From Nostoc sp. MS1 (GTDB lineage Bacteria; Cyanobacteriota; Cyanobacteriia; Cyanobacteriales; Nostocaceae), in NCBI RefSeq assembly GCF_019976755.1, contig NZ_AP023441.1:248001-312000 (forward strand): a DNA stretch of 64,000 bases. The letters run 5' to 3'. A model generated the notes under the pieces. That model made no database searches and was not told where the DNA came from. It saw only the letters and a program-made list of their open reading frames with translations. How positions within the stretch are numbered: position 1 is the stretch's first letter; each line of letters starts with the position of its first letter. Made by a program: the position numbers and the translations under genes. This document shows positions 1-8,192 of this stretch, piece by piece.

Positions 1-2
1 AT

Positions 3-317
3 GAAGCAGCAATCATCTTTTTCCCCATCATGATTTTACGCTGGTTGGCGATCGCCTGCATGATCGCTCTGCTGGCGATCGCTTGGGCACAACAGAAGAA
101 CCTAGCAACATTCTCTCTAATTGGGTTGATGATTGCTATATTGGCTTTACACTTAATTCTTGGGCTGATTAATGTTGCTGTCATGAATGCTTGGCTTTCA
201 GTAGAACCTGTCAGAACACGCAGCACTAACGCTATTTATGTCAGTATCTACTTTGGTTTGCCCATACTCTGGATGTTGCTGACAGCATTCCTTGCAACTA
301 TTACAAAACAATCTTAG
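3..317 (+). CDS. Small multi-pass membrane protein, probably 5'-truncated by the window edge
   Basis: No family is recognised. From the ATG at 30 the product is 95 residues, almost wholly hydrophobic, with about three membrane segments (roughly residues 3-20, 27-52 and 70-90). The frame is open without a stop back to base 3, and the residues before that ATG (EAAIIFFPI) are also hydrophobic, so the ATG may be internal and the true start may lie outside the window. The end, TAG at 315-317, is firm. It is followed by a convergent VOC-fold gene. A short reading frame in frame 1 ending at base 33 also exists and cannot be assessed. Confidence 0.6.
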   Translation, partial: EAAIIFFPIMILRWLAIACMIALLAIAWAQQKNLATFSLIGLMIAILALHLILGLINVAVMNAWLSVEPVRTRSTNAIYVSIYFGLPILWMLLTAFLATITKQS

Positions 318-357
318 AGACGTACAGATGTACTCCCCTACTTACATCACGCATAAT

Positions 358-819
358 TTACGCAGGGAACATTTGTTTTAAATTTTCTGGGTGTGTTACT
401 GCTAGATATTGCGCTGCCATCTCTGGTGTTAGCAGTTCTATCATGACTTTATTTTCTAGCCAAAATTCGATGACATCAAAGAAAAAAACACGGCTACAGC
501 GTACTGTTCTCCAACCTTCACGTTTGCCGATTTCTTCAATTTTTTCTTGTGTGGAATTGACGGAAATAGCTGCATGAGTAGCAGTAAAACCAGAAACATT
601 ACTAGCTTCTGCGAAAACACACTGGTTATCTCCTTCACCTGGTTTAATATAGGATTTTAAAGGATATACTTCTATTCCTGTACCGTATTCATCTAAAGGA
701 ATTACCAAGTAGCTACCGGGGTTAGGAAAGAAGGGTACAGCTTGACCGTTAAGAACTTCCGCTAGGACTTGAGCAACGTGTTGGGGATTTTCAACAGAAA
801 TAGATATATGGTGAATCAT
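358..819 (-). CDS. VOC (glyoxalase/dioxygenase-fold) family protein, function unknown
   Basis: A 153-residue protein opening with MIHHISISVENP, the typical first strand of a vicinal-oxygen-chelate (glyoxalase/bleomycin-resistance) fold, in which an early His is often a metal ligand. Later HAAISV and IELLTP strands with a possible Glu ligand fit a second beta-alpha-beta-beta-beta module. This is a fold-level call; substrate and reaction cannot be told from the sequence. The gene stands alone, converging with the small membrane gene, and about 420 bases separate it from the next gene. Confidence 0.6.
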   Translation of the reverse strand: MIHHISISVENPQHVAQVLAEVLNGQAVPFFPNPGSYLVIPLDEYGTGIEVYPLKSYIKPGEGDNQCVFAEASNVSGFTATHAAISVNSTQEKIEEIGKREGWRTVRCSRVFFFDVIEFWLENKVMIELLTPEMAAQYLAVTHPENLKQMFPA

Positions 820-1239
820 AATATAACCTTACGCTTTACTAAAGTTTATTCTTGGTGGAATATTCAGCTTCCACAATTGTCTTCAATACTCTTCATGGCT
901 TGTTCAGAAAATTATGCAATGGACAGAAAAAATTTTTGAGATGCTTTCCTACAGATAGGGGATGTACTACATGTTATTTAATTTTAATATCTATGTTAAA
1001 TTTTATTAATTATTATTTACATTAAGTATTAAATATGTATTTAAACAAAGCAATCACCTTAAATTTTGTGGTAATCTACTCTTTTTTCTTCTTCTAAGAG
1101 ATATAGTTAATCACGACTGCTAACCAAATTGAATAATCAGGAACAAAAATATTACATAGGCTTCAACAAGCCAAGCCATGATATAAGTAAATACTCAGAA
1201 ATACTACCATTTATTCACCAGAACTGAGGAGTATAAATT
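820..1239. other. Divergent intergenic region, AT-rich
   Basis: This spacer lies between the divergently transcribed VOC gene and the polysaccharide deacetylase gene, so it must hold two promoters. It is strongly AT-rich, especially 970-1060. A ribosome-binding sequence GAGGAG occurs at 1225-1230, nine bases before the deacetylase ATG. I see no RNA gene or long repeat. Confidence 0.5.
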
Positions 1240-2154
1240 ATGCCTAGTGAGAAATTACATTTAATTATCAAATTAGTTAGTGTTGTTGGGATTACGGCTG
1301 GCGGTATAAGTTTAGGGTTACTGATACCCAAAATTGGATTTGACAATTCGTGGTTAAGTAAACACTCAGTTAATGGGAATGGCACAGCCGTTAACCATGC
1401 AATAACAAGTACATCTGCACAAGCCGCCGCCCCATCGATAAAAACAGAAATACCCAAAGCATTTCAAGGACAAACTATTTATCAAGCTAAATTACAACCT
1501 AATGATAAAGTCGTTGCTTTAACTTTTGATGATGGCCCAGGGCCAAAAAATACAGCACAAGTATTAGAAATTTTAAAGAAAAATAATATTAAAGCAACAT
1601 TTTTCATGGTGGGGATGATGGTCAAATATTTTCCCCAAGTTGCTAAACAAGTAGCAGACGACGGTCATGTGATTGGTAATCATACTTGGCATCATTGGTA
1701 TCGTCGCATGGATGTGGCCACAGCCGCTAGTGAAATTAATCGTACAGCAGATATTATTTATAAAACTACAGGAGTGAAAACTACACTGTTTCGTCCTCCC
1801 GGTGGTTTTTTAAATAATGGGGTAGTTGATTATGCCAAAAGCCAAAAGTATGCGGTTATGATGTGGTCAGATGAATCATCTGATACCCAGCGTCGTGAAC
1901 AACCACCTGCTTTAATCAAAAATGTTATTAAAGGTGTAAAACCAGGTGCAATTGTATTAATGCACGATGGCGGCGGTAATCGTTCTCGCACAGTTCAGGC
2001 TTTACCACAAATTATCAGCGATCTCAAAGCACAAGGTTATAAATTTGTCACGATACCTGAACTTTTAGAAATGCAATCAAAACAAGAAAGTCTTGCCAAA
2101 GCATCACCCATAACAGGCAATTCCCAGGCAAGCAATCAGCCTATTCATAAATAA
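1240..2154 (+). CDS. Polysaccharide deacetylase (NodB homology domain, CE4 family)
   Basis: A 304-residue exported or membrane-anchored CE4 deacetylase, expected to remove N-acetyl groups from peptidoglycan or another GlcNAc polymer. An N-terminal hydrophobic segment (about residues 8-31) acts as anchor or uncleaved signal, followed by a low-complexity linker. The NodB motifs are all visible: motif 1 TFDDGP at 95-100 (catalytic base and metal Asp), motif 2 NHTWHHW at 147-153 with the two metal His, motif 3 RPPGG at 185-189, a Trp near 209, and motif 5 LMHDGGG at 240-246 with the catalytic His. The ATG is preceded by GAGGAG at nine bases. Monocistronic; a hairpin follows. Confidence 0.92.
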   Translation: MPSEKLHLIIKLVSVVGITAGGISLGLLIPKIGFDNSWLSKHSVNGNGTAVNHAITSTSAQAAAPSIKTEIPKAFQGQTIYQAKLQPNDKVVALTFDDGPGPKNTAQVLEILKKNNIKATFFMVGMMVKYFPQVAKQVADDGHVIGNHTWHHWYRRMDVATAASEINRTADIIYKTTGVKTTLFRPPGGFLNNGVVDYAKSQKYAVMMWSDESSDTQRREQPPALIKNVIKGVKPGAIVLMHDGGGNRSRTVQALPQIISDLKAQGYKFVTIPELLEMQSKQESLAKASPITGNSQASNQPIHK

Positions 2155-2173
2155 TAATTAACCATAAAATAGT

Positions 2174-2223
2174 TACCACCTTGAGTCAAATGTAGACATC
2201 AAACCAAATGAATCAAGGTGGTA
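2174..2223. terminator. Inverted repeat between convergent genes, probable bidirectional terminator
   Basis: A perfect 11-base stem (TACCACCTTGA paired with TCAAGGTGGTA) encloses a 28-base loop and is followed by TTTATTA. It sits 19 bases after the deacetylase stop and about 90 bases from the end of the convergent hydrolase gene. The loop is long for an intrinsic terminator and the T-run is weak. Confidence 0.5.
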
Positions 2224-2309
2224 TTTATTAAGTAGAAAAACTCAATCGAGATAAGTTAGTAGTAAGGGCTAAAAACCTTAAAAAGTTTGGAAAAAAGCAA
2301 TATATTGTC

Positions 2310-3683
2310 TTAAAGCAATGCCATAAATTGTACTAGCGGATCTATAGTTTGCCGCCTGAGTCTTATTTCTACTAAAGTTGTGGTAAATGGGTAGAAAAAG
2401 TTAATATCTTTTTGCTGCAAAATCCCCGAAATATCTAAGTCTAAATCTGAGATAGGACTTAAAATAGGTGCAGCCAAAGCATCTACATTTGTGCCATATC
2501 CAGAATAGCGTACATAATCTGAGTTGGAAGAAGCCACAATACGTATCTTCAAATTTTGTATATTTTTCGTATTTGTAATGTTGACATGAAAACAGCGTAA
2601 ACTTTTATCTTGACTGTATACATGAACATCTATACCAAAATCTTCAATTCTTTTCCACTTTCCCTCTTTTCCTGTTGACAATTCAATATAATAGTCAGTA
2701 ATGGGTTCATCATTATCATCTATTGCGCGGATGATGAATTGTTGCCATTGCTGTGTATTTTGTAAACCATTTGGTGATAAGGTATTTGCAGCTTTATCAT
2801 ACCAACTATTAATATCCTGTTCAGGCGTAAATTGCAATGCCTGAAATACGGTGTCTACCAATTCTGCACCAGGATCACCGATAATTTTGCCGTGGTTATA
2901 ACCCTCAACTCTGACTGAGTGGGCAATCCCATTATTTTTCCACGGTGAAATAGATAATCTATCTTCGTATCGCTTTTTCGTAAAATCTATAGTAATTTTA
3001 CGTGTTCTTAATTCACAACCTGCCCATCTCACAACACCATCTGTACCCTCAAGCGGTACACCAATTTTATCTGTAACTTTGCCAGCGATCGCATTTAGTA
3101 ATTGTGAATTAAAAAACTGACGGGTTCCACAAAAGGTAAACACAAAGGGTGTATCACTGCCTAAGCCGTAGAATGTGGTGTTTCCTAGTAAGTCTTGGTG
3201 CGCCAAATCCCAAGTAAACTTGCTTCCTAATTCTAAAGCATCTAAGATGCGGTTTCCAGCTTCTAAAAAGTCTGGACCCAACTCCCTATTTCCTTTAAAC
3301 AGCGCACCTAAAAAACTGCGTCCTTTGTGCGCGATGGGAGAACCAAAAGTAGCAGGTGCTAAACCGATTAAATGCTGAAGCCGATAATAGCCTTGAGTAG
3401 AGTATTTTGCTAACCAAGCACGGATTACAAGCATCCCAGTTGAATGAACGATCGCATCAAAGGTTCTATTCTCACCCAACTTTTGCGCTAAAGCCTGATC
3501 CAGCCCTTCGGCAATATCATCAATCGTAATCTCGTTAGATAACGATACATATTTACAAATATGAATAATTTTTACATCATAGTTATTTTCTTGAAACTTT
3601 TTTATCCACGTTTTAAAAGTAGTACCTGTATCAGAGTAACCGTGGAGCATCACAATTGGATTTCTAGGACTTGCATTGAACAT
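2310..3683 (-). CDS. Alpha/beta-hydrolase, lipase-like, with C-terminal extension
   Basis: A 457-residue predicted serine hydrolase. The first strand and oxyanion-hole motif VMLHGYSDTG are at 11-20; the nucleophile elbow is VHSTG at 79-83 with Ser81, where the first Gly of GxSxG is replaced. A triad of Ser81, Asp215 (in EGTDG) and His264 (in GYNHG) is the natural assignment. This resembles lipases and cutinase-like esterases acting on acylglycerols. No signal peptide is seen, so it is probably cytoplasmic. Residues 300-457 form an extra domain I do not recognise, rich in beta-strand-like segments. It converges with the deacetylase gene. The substrate is unknown. Confidence 0.75.
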   Translation of the reverse strand: MFNASPRNPIVMLHGYSDTGTTFKTWIKKFQENNYDVKIIHICKYVSLSNEITIDDIAEGLDQALAQKLGENRTFDAIVHSTGMLVIRAWLAKYSTQGYYRLQHLIGLAPATFGSPIAHKGRSFLGALFKGNRELGPDFLEAGNRILDALELGSKFTWDLAHQDLLGNTTFYGLGSDTPFVFTFCGTRQFFNSQLLNAIAGKVTDKIGVPLEGTDGVVRWAGCELRTRKITIDFTKKRYEDRLSISPWKNNGIAHSVRVEGYNHGKIIGDPGAELVDTVFQALQFTPEQDINSWYDKAANTLSPNGLQNTQQWQQFIIRAIDDNDEPITDYYIELSTGKEGKWKRIEDFGIDVHVYSQDKSLRCFHVNITNTKNIQNLKIRIVASSNSDYVRYSGYGTNVDALAAPILSPISDLDLDISGILQQKDINFFYPFTTTLVEIRLRRQTIDPLVQFMALL

Positions 3684-3835
3684 AAGCTGAAATACTGGTG
3701 TAGATGTGATTACTTGGTAAATTTAACAGACGATACTGTATATAGAACTCAATTATCTCAAGTTTCAATTGTCACTAGAGGTAACTTTGAAAAACTTTGC
3801 TTAACTTCATATGAGTGAATATCATTCAACAATGG

Positions 3836-3967
3836 ACAATTAACAATTGACTTTTTCCCTCTCGCGCTTAAGTGAGAGGATTGGAGACAAGGATTTATTT
3901 TTTGATTTTTTCTCCTTAAAAGGAGAGGTCTTAAACCTTGAATGAAACAATTGTCAATTATCAATTG
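3836..3967. repeat. MITE-like element with imperfect terminal inverted repeats
   Basis: The left end CAATTAACAATTGAC (3837-3851) pairs with GTCAATTATCAATTG (3953-3967) at 12 of 15 positions. Inside are two smaller palindromes, CCTCTC/GAGAGG at 3858-3879 and TCTCCTT/AAGGAGA at 3911-3926. It is about 130 bases long with no coding capacity, a structure typical of small non-autonomous mobile elements. No target duplication could be assigned with confidence. Confidence 0.5.
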
Positions 3968-4452
3968 ATAAAATTTTTCCGGTTGGGTATCTTTCCCACC
4001 GTAATCATGTATGTTAAATAAAGAACAGCTTACACTCAAGCTTTTTTAGATAATTCTTACCGCAATACCCAAGCACATGAAATACACCCCACCCCCGCTA
4101 TCGCACCATGATTGTGGTGATTTTTGATTTTTTGAGCAAGTGTGGTGAGTTAAAGTGTTCAGCGTTTGCGAATGGGAGAGTGCGATCGCCACAGTTACAT
4201 TTAGCAGTTATGTGTTAGTTGATTTTCCCACATAACAGATTACAAAAATTGTTACAAGTATAATTTTTATGAAAATCTATCGTATTTTTCTGTTTAATTT
4301 ATCATTTTAGCCTTTCATTTGAGTTAATAAAAATACAAGACTTAAAAAATCTGAATTTTATTTAAGACTGCTGAAAATTCGTCTATATCTGTAGAATTAA
4401 ATAGTTTGATGCTAGCGGCGGACGTAAGGCTATATACTCATATTTATCCTGA

Positions 4453-4559
4453 TATAGCAACGGACATATTGGTTAGGACATCATATTTTGCTCTCAAGGG
4501 AATAGGGAACGGGGAACAGGGAACAGAAAAATGTCCTAACAATTGTGGCTACTGCTATA
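4453..4559. repeat. 107-bp MITE-like element, TATAGCA...TTAGGACAT arms
   Basis: Two 29-base arms (4453-4481 and 4531-4559) are complementary at 22 of 29 positions, with perfect outer (TATAGCA/TGCTATA) and inner (TTAGGACAT/ATGTCCTAA) blocks. The loop carries a degenerate GGGAAC(A)GG tandem repeat. The layout is that of a small palindromic mobile element; Nostoc genomes carry many such elements, but copy number cannot be judged here. Confidence 0.6.
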
Positions 4560-4932
4560 AATAGGCTAACTACTCATCAATTATTAGTAATCATAAAAAG
4601 GAGAGATTACTTCAGCAAACTTACTCGCTGCTTAATTTTGCCTTGATCTTTGAGTTTTTCTTACCACAGGGAGAGTTAAATATCAACATTAGCCAGTAAT
4701 GTATAGATAAATATAGATAATTGCCATTTAAAACTATCAATTAATCTATGTAATACAGAGAATATATTTGTAATCTATAGTTTTAATTTTGTATTTTTGG
4801 TAATTAAATTATACGATTATCTCTTGTATTTTAGCAATTGTTTGAATTATTATATAAGTCTCATTTTAAACTATAATCTATTTTTTATATTGGCAGTTAC
4901 ACAGATATTGTTACTACTGTTGAAGTTAAAAT

Positions 4933-6135
4933 TTGGGCAAGTCGTGGTCATCTACAGTGAATATAGAACTATTTATCCAAAGAGCAGAAGCATTACATAA
5001 ACAACTAGCAGATTTATATCAAACTGCTAGCGTATTGCCTTGGATTCCCCCTGATTTACTACCACAAGCTTTTAAGGAACTTTATAGTAACTCTAAGCTA
5101 GTACAGTTAGCAGCAGAAGAACTTTATCACCAAAATGAGGAACTGCTAAGAACGCGGAGTTTATTAGAAGCCGAACGCCAACACTACTATGATTTATTCG
5201 AGTTCGCACCAGATGGCTATTTAGTTACTAATACAGAAGGAATTATTCAACAAGCTAACCTAATAGTGGCGAAGTTACTTAATGCACCAAAGCATCTTTT
5301 AATAGATAGATCAATTATCAATTTTATTTGCGTTGAACAAAGAGAAAGCTTTCGCTGCGAAATCAATCAATTATCACAATCGGATCAAACTAAAGAATTA
5401 GTAGTGCGCCTACAGCAATTTCATGGTGAGTCTTTTGATGCAGCATTAACAGTAGTTGCTATTCGCAATCAAAGTGGTAAAATAAATTCTCTACTCTGGT
5501 TGTTACGTCACGTTCATCAACGCCAGCAGCAAGATATCAGTTTAGTTGATAACGAAAATTATCTGACTGAGAATCTCCCAGTTGATATATATGCTAAAGG
5601 TGAAAATATACCTCTTAATCCTTTCATAATTTGGTATGTTCGTCAAGGTCTAGTTAAGCTGAGTACTTATTGTGAAACGGGCGAAGAAGTATTGATAGGC
5701 TTGGCAAAAAAGCACATGGTATTTGGTGCTAATATGACTTCTTTACCCATATATCAAGCTACCGCTCTTTCAGATGTGGAATTAACGCCGATTAACTTTA
5801 CAGAAATAGGTGTTACGCCTATGTTGAGCCATATTCTGTTACCAAAAATTAAGCAGCGTTTACAGCAAACAGAATCTTTTTTAGCCATAGCCGGAAGGCG
5901 CAGAGTTGAGGATCGGTTACATCATCTATTGGAAATTTTACAACAAGAAATTGGCGAATCTGTAGCTGATGGAACTCGTTTTAGTGTACGTTTTACTCAC
6001 GAGGATATTGCCAATGCTTGTTGCACTACTAGAGTTACAATTACAAGATTAATGGGTAAATTACAGCAACAAGGTTTGATTAGTTTTGATGCAAAGAAAC
6101 ATCTGATTATTAAGAGGTTAGGGGCTAGAGACTAG
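4933..6135 (+). CDS. Crp/Fnr-family transcriptional regulator with N-terminal PAS domain
   Basis: A 400-residue DNA-binding regulator. A helical N-terminus (about 1-85) leads to a PAS sensor domain at about 85-200 (LFEFAPDGYLVTNTEGIIQQAN), then a Crp-type beta-barrel at about 205-300 and a C-terminal winged helix at about 340-395 with recognition-helix-like ACCTTRVTITRLMGKLQ. The cyclic-nucleotide pocket signature (an Arg-Ser/Thr-Ala phosphate-binding cassette) is not apparent, so cAMP binding is doubtful; the PAS domain may sense the signal instead. The longest frame uses TTG at 4933; GTG at 4957 is an alternative. Neither has a strong ribosome site. It lies alone downstream of a long AT-rich gap. 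Confidence 0.82.
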   Translation: MGKSWSSTVNIELFIQRAEALHKQLADLYQTASVLPWIPPDLLPQAFKELYSNSKLVQLAAEELYHQNEELLRTRSLLEAERQHYYDLFEFAPDGYLVTNTEGIIQQANLIVAKLLNAPKHLLIDRSIINFICVEQRESFRCEINQLSQSDQTKELVVRLQQFHGESFDAALTVVAIRNQSGKINSLLWLLRHVHQRQQQDISLVDNENYLTENLPVDIYAKGENIPLNPFIIWYVRQGLVKLSTYCETGEEVLIGLAKKHMVFGANMTSLPIYQATALSDVELTPINFTEIGVTPMLSHILLPKIKQRLQQTESFLAIAGRRRVEDRLHHLLEILQQEIGESVADGTRFSVRFTHEDIANACCTTRVTITRLMGKLQQQGLISFDAKKHLIIKRLGARD

Positions 6136-6174
6136 GGAATAAGAAATTTATTTATAGTCCCTAGTCCCTAGTGT

Positions 6175-6480
6175 TTAGTCTTTAACCTCTGTCAAAGGTG
6201 GAATCAAACTGGCGCTTTTGCTGGCGCTATCCCAAACTATCCAGCTAATAGAATTATCTTGTTCAACAGGGTTATTGGATACTTTGAAGTATAGTTTTTC
6301 GCCGCCTTTAGGTTCAATAGCAAAATCAGCATTTTGAGCGTAAATAACTTTAAAGCCTCTATCTCGTAGACAATACATTGCCCAGGCTTTTAATGATTGC
6401 TTATACGGTTCGTGGGGAATGGGCGGTTTTGTTAAGGCTTCTTCAATAACTTTAAATATCTGCATTAGCTTCTGATTCAT
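6175..6480 (-). CDS. Conserved small hypothetical protein
   Basis: A 101-residue soluble protein (MNQKLMQIFKVIEEAL...) with no recognised domain. The helical N-terminus and central strand pattern (FKVIYAQNADFAIEPKG, YFKVSNN) suggest a small alpha/beta fold. Codon use matches the neighbours, and the frame is intact, so I take it as real. It converges with the PAS-Crp gene, and its stop codon lies within a TAGTCCC-type heptamer repeat in the 39-base gap. Confidence 0.6.
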   Translation of the reverse strand: MNQKLMQIFKVIEEALTKPPIPHEPYKQSLKAWAMYCLRDRGFKVIYAQNADFAIEPKGGEKLYFKVSNNPVEQDNSISWIVWDSASKSASLIPPLTEVKD

Positions 6481-6649
6481 TGTTTAAAGTGGTATTAAGT
6501 AACTTTAATATCATCTTAGTTTTTTGTGCTTGTCTTTCAGATTTTCTCAAAGCTAGTCAGATGTGGTTAATGACAGACCTAATAGGCTGAAAAACTAATG
6601 TTAAGCGATCGCACTTCCCCACTCCCTGCCACATTATGCTATTCTTAAT

Positions 6650-6668
6650 CAGACCACTTGGTCGGTAA
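6650..6668. promoter_or_regulatory. Candidate TetR operator before the regulator gene
   Basis: CAGACCACTTGGTCGGTAA contains the perfect dyad GACC-ACTT-GGTC and ends five bases before the TetR ATG. The same AGACC-N4-GGT pattern recurs before the thioesterase and GST genes, which supports autoregulation plus control of the cluster. A weaker, half-conserved variant (CAGACC-TAAT-AGGC) is at about 6574-6587. A plausible -10 (TATGCT) lies just upstream at 6635-6640. Confidence 0.65.
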
Positions 6669-6673
6669 AAGCG

Positions 6674-7279
6674 ATGTCAAAAGGTAAAGAAACCAAAACC
6701 CGAATCCTGCAACAAGCGGCGGAACTGTTTAATCAACAGGGTTACGCTGGTTCGTCTATTTCTGACATTATGCGTGTGACGGGATTGCAAAAAGGAGGAA
6801 TTTACAATCATTTTCAAAGTAAGGATGAACTAGCACTACAGGCTTTTGATTATGCGATCGCATCCGTCAGCAAGCATTATAGAATTGCCTTACGTAGCAA
6901 GCGTCATGCCGTAGAACGTCTTCAAGCACTAATTGCAGTCTTTAGTAGTTTTGCCCAAAACCCACCTATTGCGGGGGGATGTCCGCTACTGAATACGGCT
7001 GTAGAAAGTGATGATGCACATCCTGCATTACGAGAACGTACTCAACAGGCGATGAACGCATGGCTGAATATGATTCGGCGAGTAATGCAAATGGGAATTG
7101 AGAAAGGAGAGATTCGAGATAATGTAGATACTGATGAAATTGCCACTATCATAGTTGCCACTTTAGAAGGTGCGATTATGATGACTAAACTTTATGATGA
7201 TACTGTGTATATGCAACGGGCAGTTAATCACCTCAATCATTACATAGAAAATACCTTGAAAATCAATGGTACAAATTAA
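6674..7279 (+). CDS. TetR-family transcriptional regulator
   Basis: A 201-residue repressor-type protein. The TetR_N DNA-binding domain occupies about residues 7-55, with helix-turn-helix SSISDIMRVTGLQKGGIYNH followed by FQSKDELAL. The remaining helical domain binds the ligand and dimerises; it resembles the branch of TetR regulators containing YxaF/LmrA and AcuR (C-terminal region with CPLLNT). It heads a compact cluster and overlaps the following tautomerase-like gene by 14 bases. Operator-like palindromes next to it and before two downstream genes point to control of the whole cluster. The inducer is unknown; given the neighbours, a reactive electrophile or acyl compound is my guess. Confidence 0.92.
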   Translation: MSKGKETKTRILQQAAELFNQQGYAGSSISDIMRVTGLQKGGIYNHFQSKDELALQAFDYAIASVSKHYRIALRSKRHAVERLQALIAVFSSFAQNPPIAGGCPLLNTAVESDDAHPALRERTQQAMNAWLNMIRRVMQMGIEKGEIRDNVDTDEIATIIVATLEGAIMMTKLYDDTVYMQRAVNHLNHYIENTLKINGTN

Positions 7280-7655
7280 AGTCTATGGTTTAGCATCAAC
7301 ACTAAACCCCATTAAAGCAGAGTTATCAGATATTATTCATGCCTCTCTAGTAAAAGTCTTACAAATTAGCCCAGAAAAAAGATTTCACAGGTTCTTTCCC
7401 TTGGATAAAACAGATTTTTACTATCCACCTGATAGAACTGAAAATTATTTAGTTATTGAAATTATTATGTTTGATGGGCGTACAGTAGATACTAAAAAAC
7501 AACTATTGCGTAATTTAATAAAAACAATCAATGAAAAATTGCATATTGCCATTGATGATATTGAAATCACAATTTTTGAAACTGCAAAACACAATTGGGG
7601 TATTAGAGGTGTACCAGGAGATGAGTTAAATCTTAATTATAAGGTAGAAGTTTGA
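7266..7655 (+). CDS. Tautomerase-superfamily (Tautomerase_2-like) protein lacking Pro-2
   Basis: A 129-residue protein similar to the Tautomerase_2 / MIF-like branch, with the characteristic stretches EKRFHRFFPLDKTDFYYP (about 37-54), IEIIMFDGRT and FETAKHNWGIRGVPGDE (about 104-120). Most tautomerase-superfamily enzymes use an N-terminal proline exposed after Met removal; here the start reads Met-Val-Gln, so the usual catalytic base is missing. It may use another mechanism or be non-enzymatic. The start overlaps the tetR end by 14 bases, indicating translational coupling. Substrate unknown. Confidence 0.78.
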   Translation: MVQIKVYGLASTLNPIKAELSDIIHASLVKVLQISPEKRFHRFFPLDKTDFYYPPDRTENYLVIEIIMFDGRTVDTKKQLLRNLIKTINEKLHIAIDDIEITIFETAKHNWGIRGVPGDELNLNYKVEV

Positions 7656-7702
7656 GGTTATATATGTCACCTGTTCTAACAAAGGTGTAATTTTTTTGTA
7701 CA

Positions 7703-7722
7703 TTAACCAACCGATAGGTCTG
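7703..7722. promoter_or_regulatory. Candidate TetR operator before the thioesterase gene
   Basis: TTAACCAACCGATAGGTCTG is the reverse complement of CAGACC-TATC-GGTTGGTTAA, matching the operator before tetR in the pattern CAGACC-N4-GGT(C/T)GGT(A/T)A. It lies 17 bases before the chosen ATG, where a bound repressor would block transcription. Confidence 0.62.
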
Positions 7723-7739
7723 AAAAATAAGGAATGAAT

Positions 7740-8192
7740 ATGCTAACAACCAACAACTCACATAGACCATTAGAAGTAGTCTTGACAATACCTGTAAGAA
7801 CTTATGAAATCGATTTTGCAGGAATTGTTAGTAACATCGTGTATATTAAGTGGCTAGAAGATTTACGTCTTAAGTTTTTAGAAGAACATTTGCCAATCCA
7901 TCACCAAATTGAGCAAGGATATGTACCTGTTCTTTCTGGTACAGAAATTGAATATAAACGTCCTATCAAATTGGTTGATCAAGTAATAGGTCGTTTATGG
8001 GCAAGTGATTTTGGACGATTAAAATGGACTGTACAAGCAGAAATTATCGCTAATAATCAATTAGCAGCCGTGGCTACACAAAAAGGTGCATTTATCAATT
8101 TACAAAATGGTCGCCCTATTAGCATTCCCGAAGAATTAAAAAATAAATATTTTACTAATACTAACCAAGCAAATTATAGCTTTAAATTATGA
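7740..8192 (+). CDS. Hotdog-fold acyl-CoA thioesterase (4HBT/YbgC-like)
   Basis: A 150-residue single-hotdog protein predicted to hydrolyse an acyl-CoA or acyl-ACP thioester. The catalytic-region motif VRTYEIDFAGIVSNIVYIKWLEDLRL matches the YbgC/FadM pattern in which an Asp after Y-x-x-x-D (here in YEIDFAGIV) sits at the active site. I choose ATG at 7740 because AAGGA ends six bases before it; an ATG six bases earlier lies directly on that ribosome site. It overlaps the next gene by ATGA. It has its own operator-like palindrome, so it starts a second transcription unit of the TetR cluster. Confidence 0.85.
   Translation: MLTTNNSHRPLEVVLTIPVRTYEIDFAGIVSNIVYIKWLEDLRLKFLEEHLPIHHQIEQGYVPVLSGTEIEYKRPIKLVDQVIGRLWASDFGRLKWTVQAEIIANNQLAAVATQKGAFINLQNGRPISIPEELKNKYFTNTNQANYSFKL

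Larger units (their letters stand above)
3684..4932. other. Long repeat-bearing intergenic region
   Basis: About 1.25 kb with no convincing gene. It contains two inverted-repeat elements described separately (3836-3967 and 4453-4559), a G-rich near-repeat of GGGAACAG type around 4498-4526, and a very AT-rich stretch (4660-4920) in front of the PAS-Crp regulator. Short open frames here overlap the inverted repeats and look non-coding. Confidence 0.6.

Noticed and set aside
3758..4039. 93-codon minus-strand open frame
   Set aside because: It runs through the MITE-like inverted repeat at 3836-3967 and its translation lacks any fold-like pattern.
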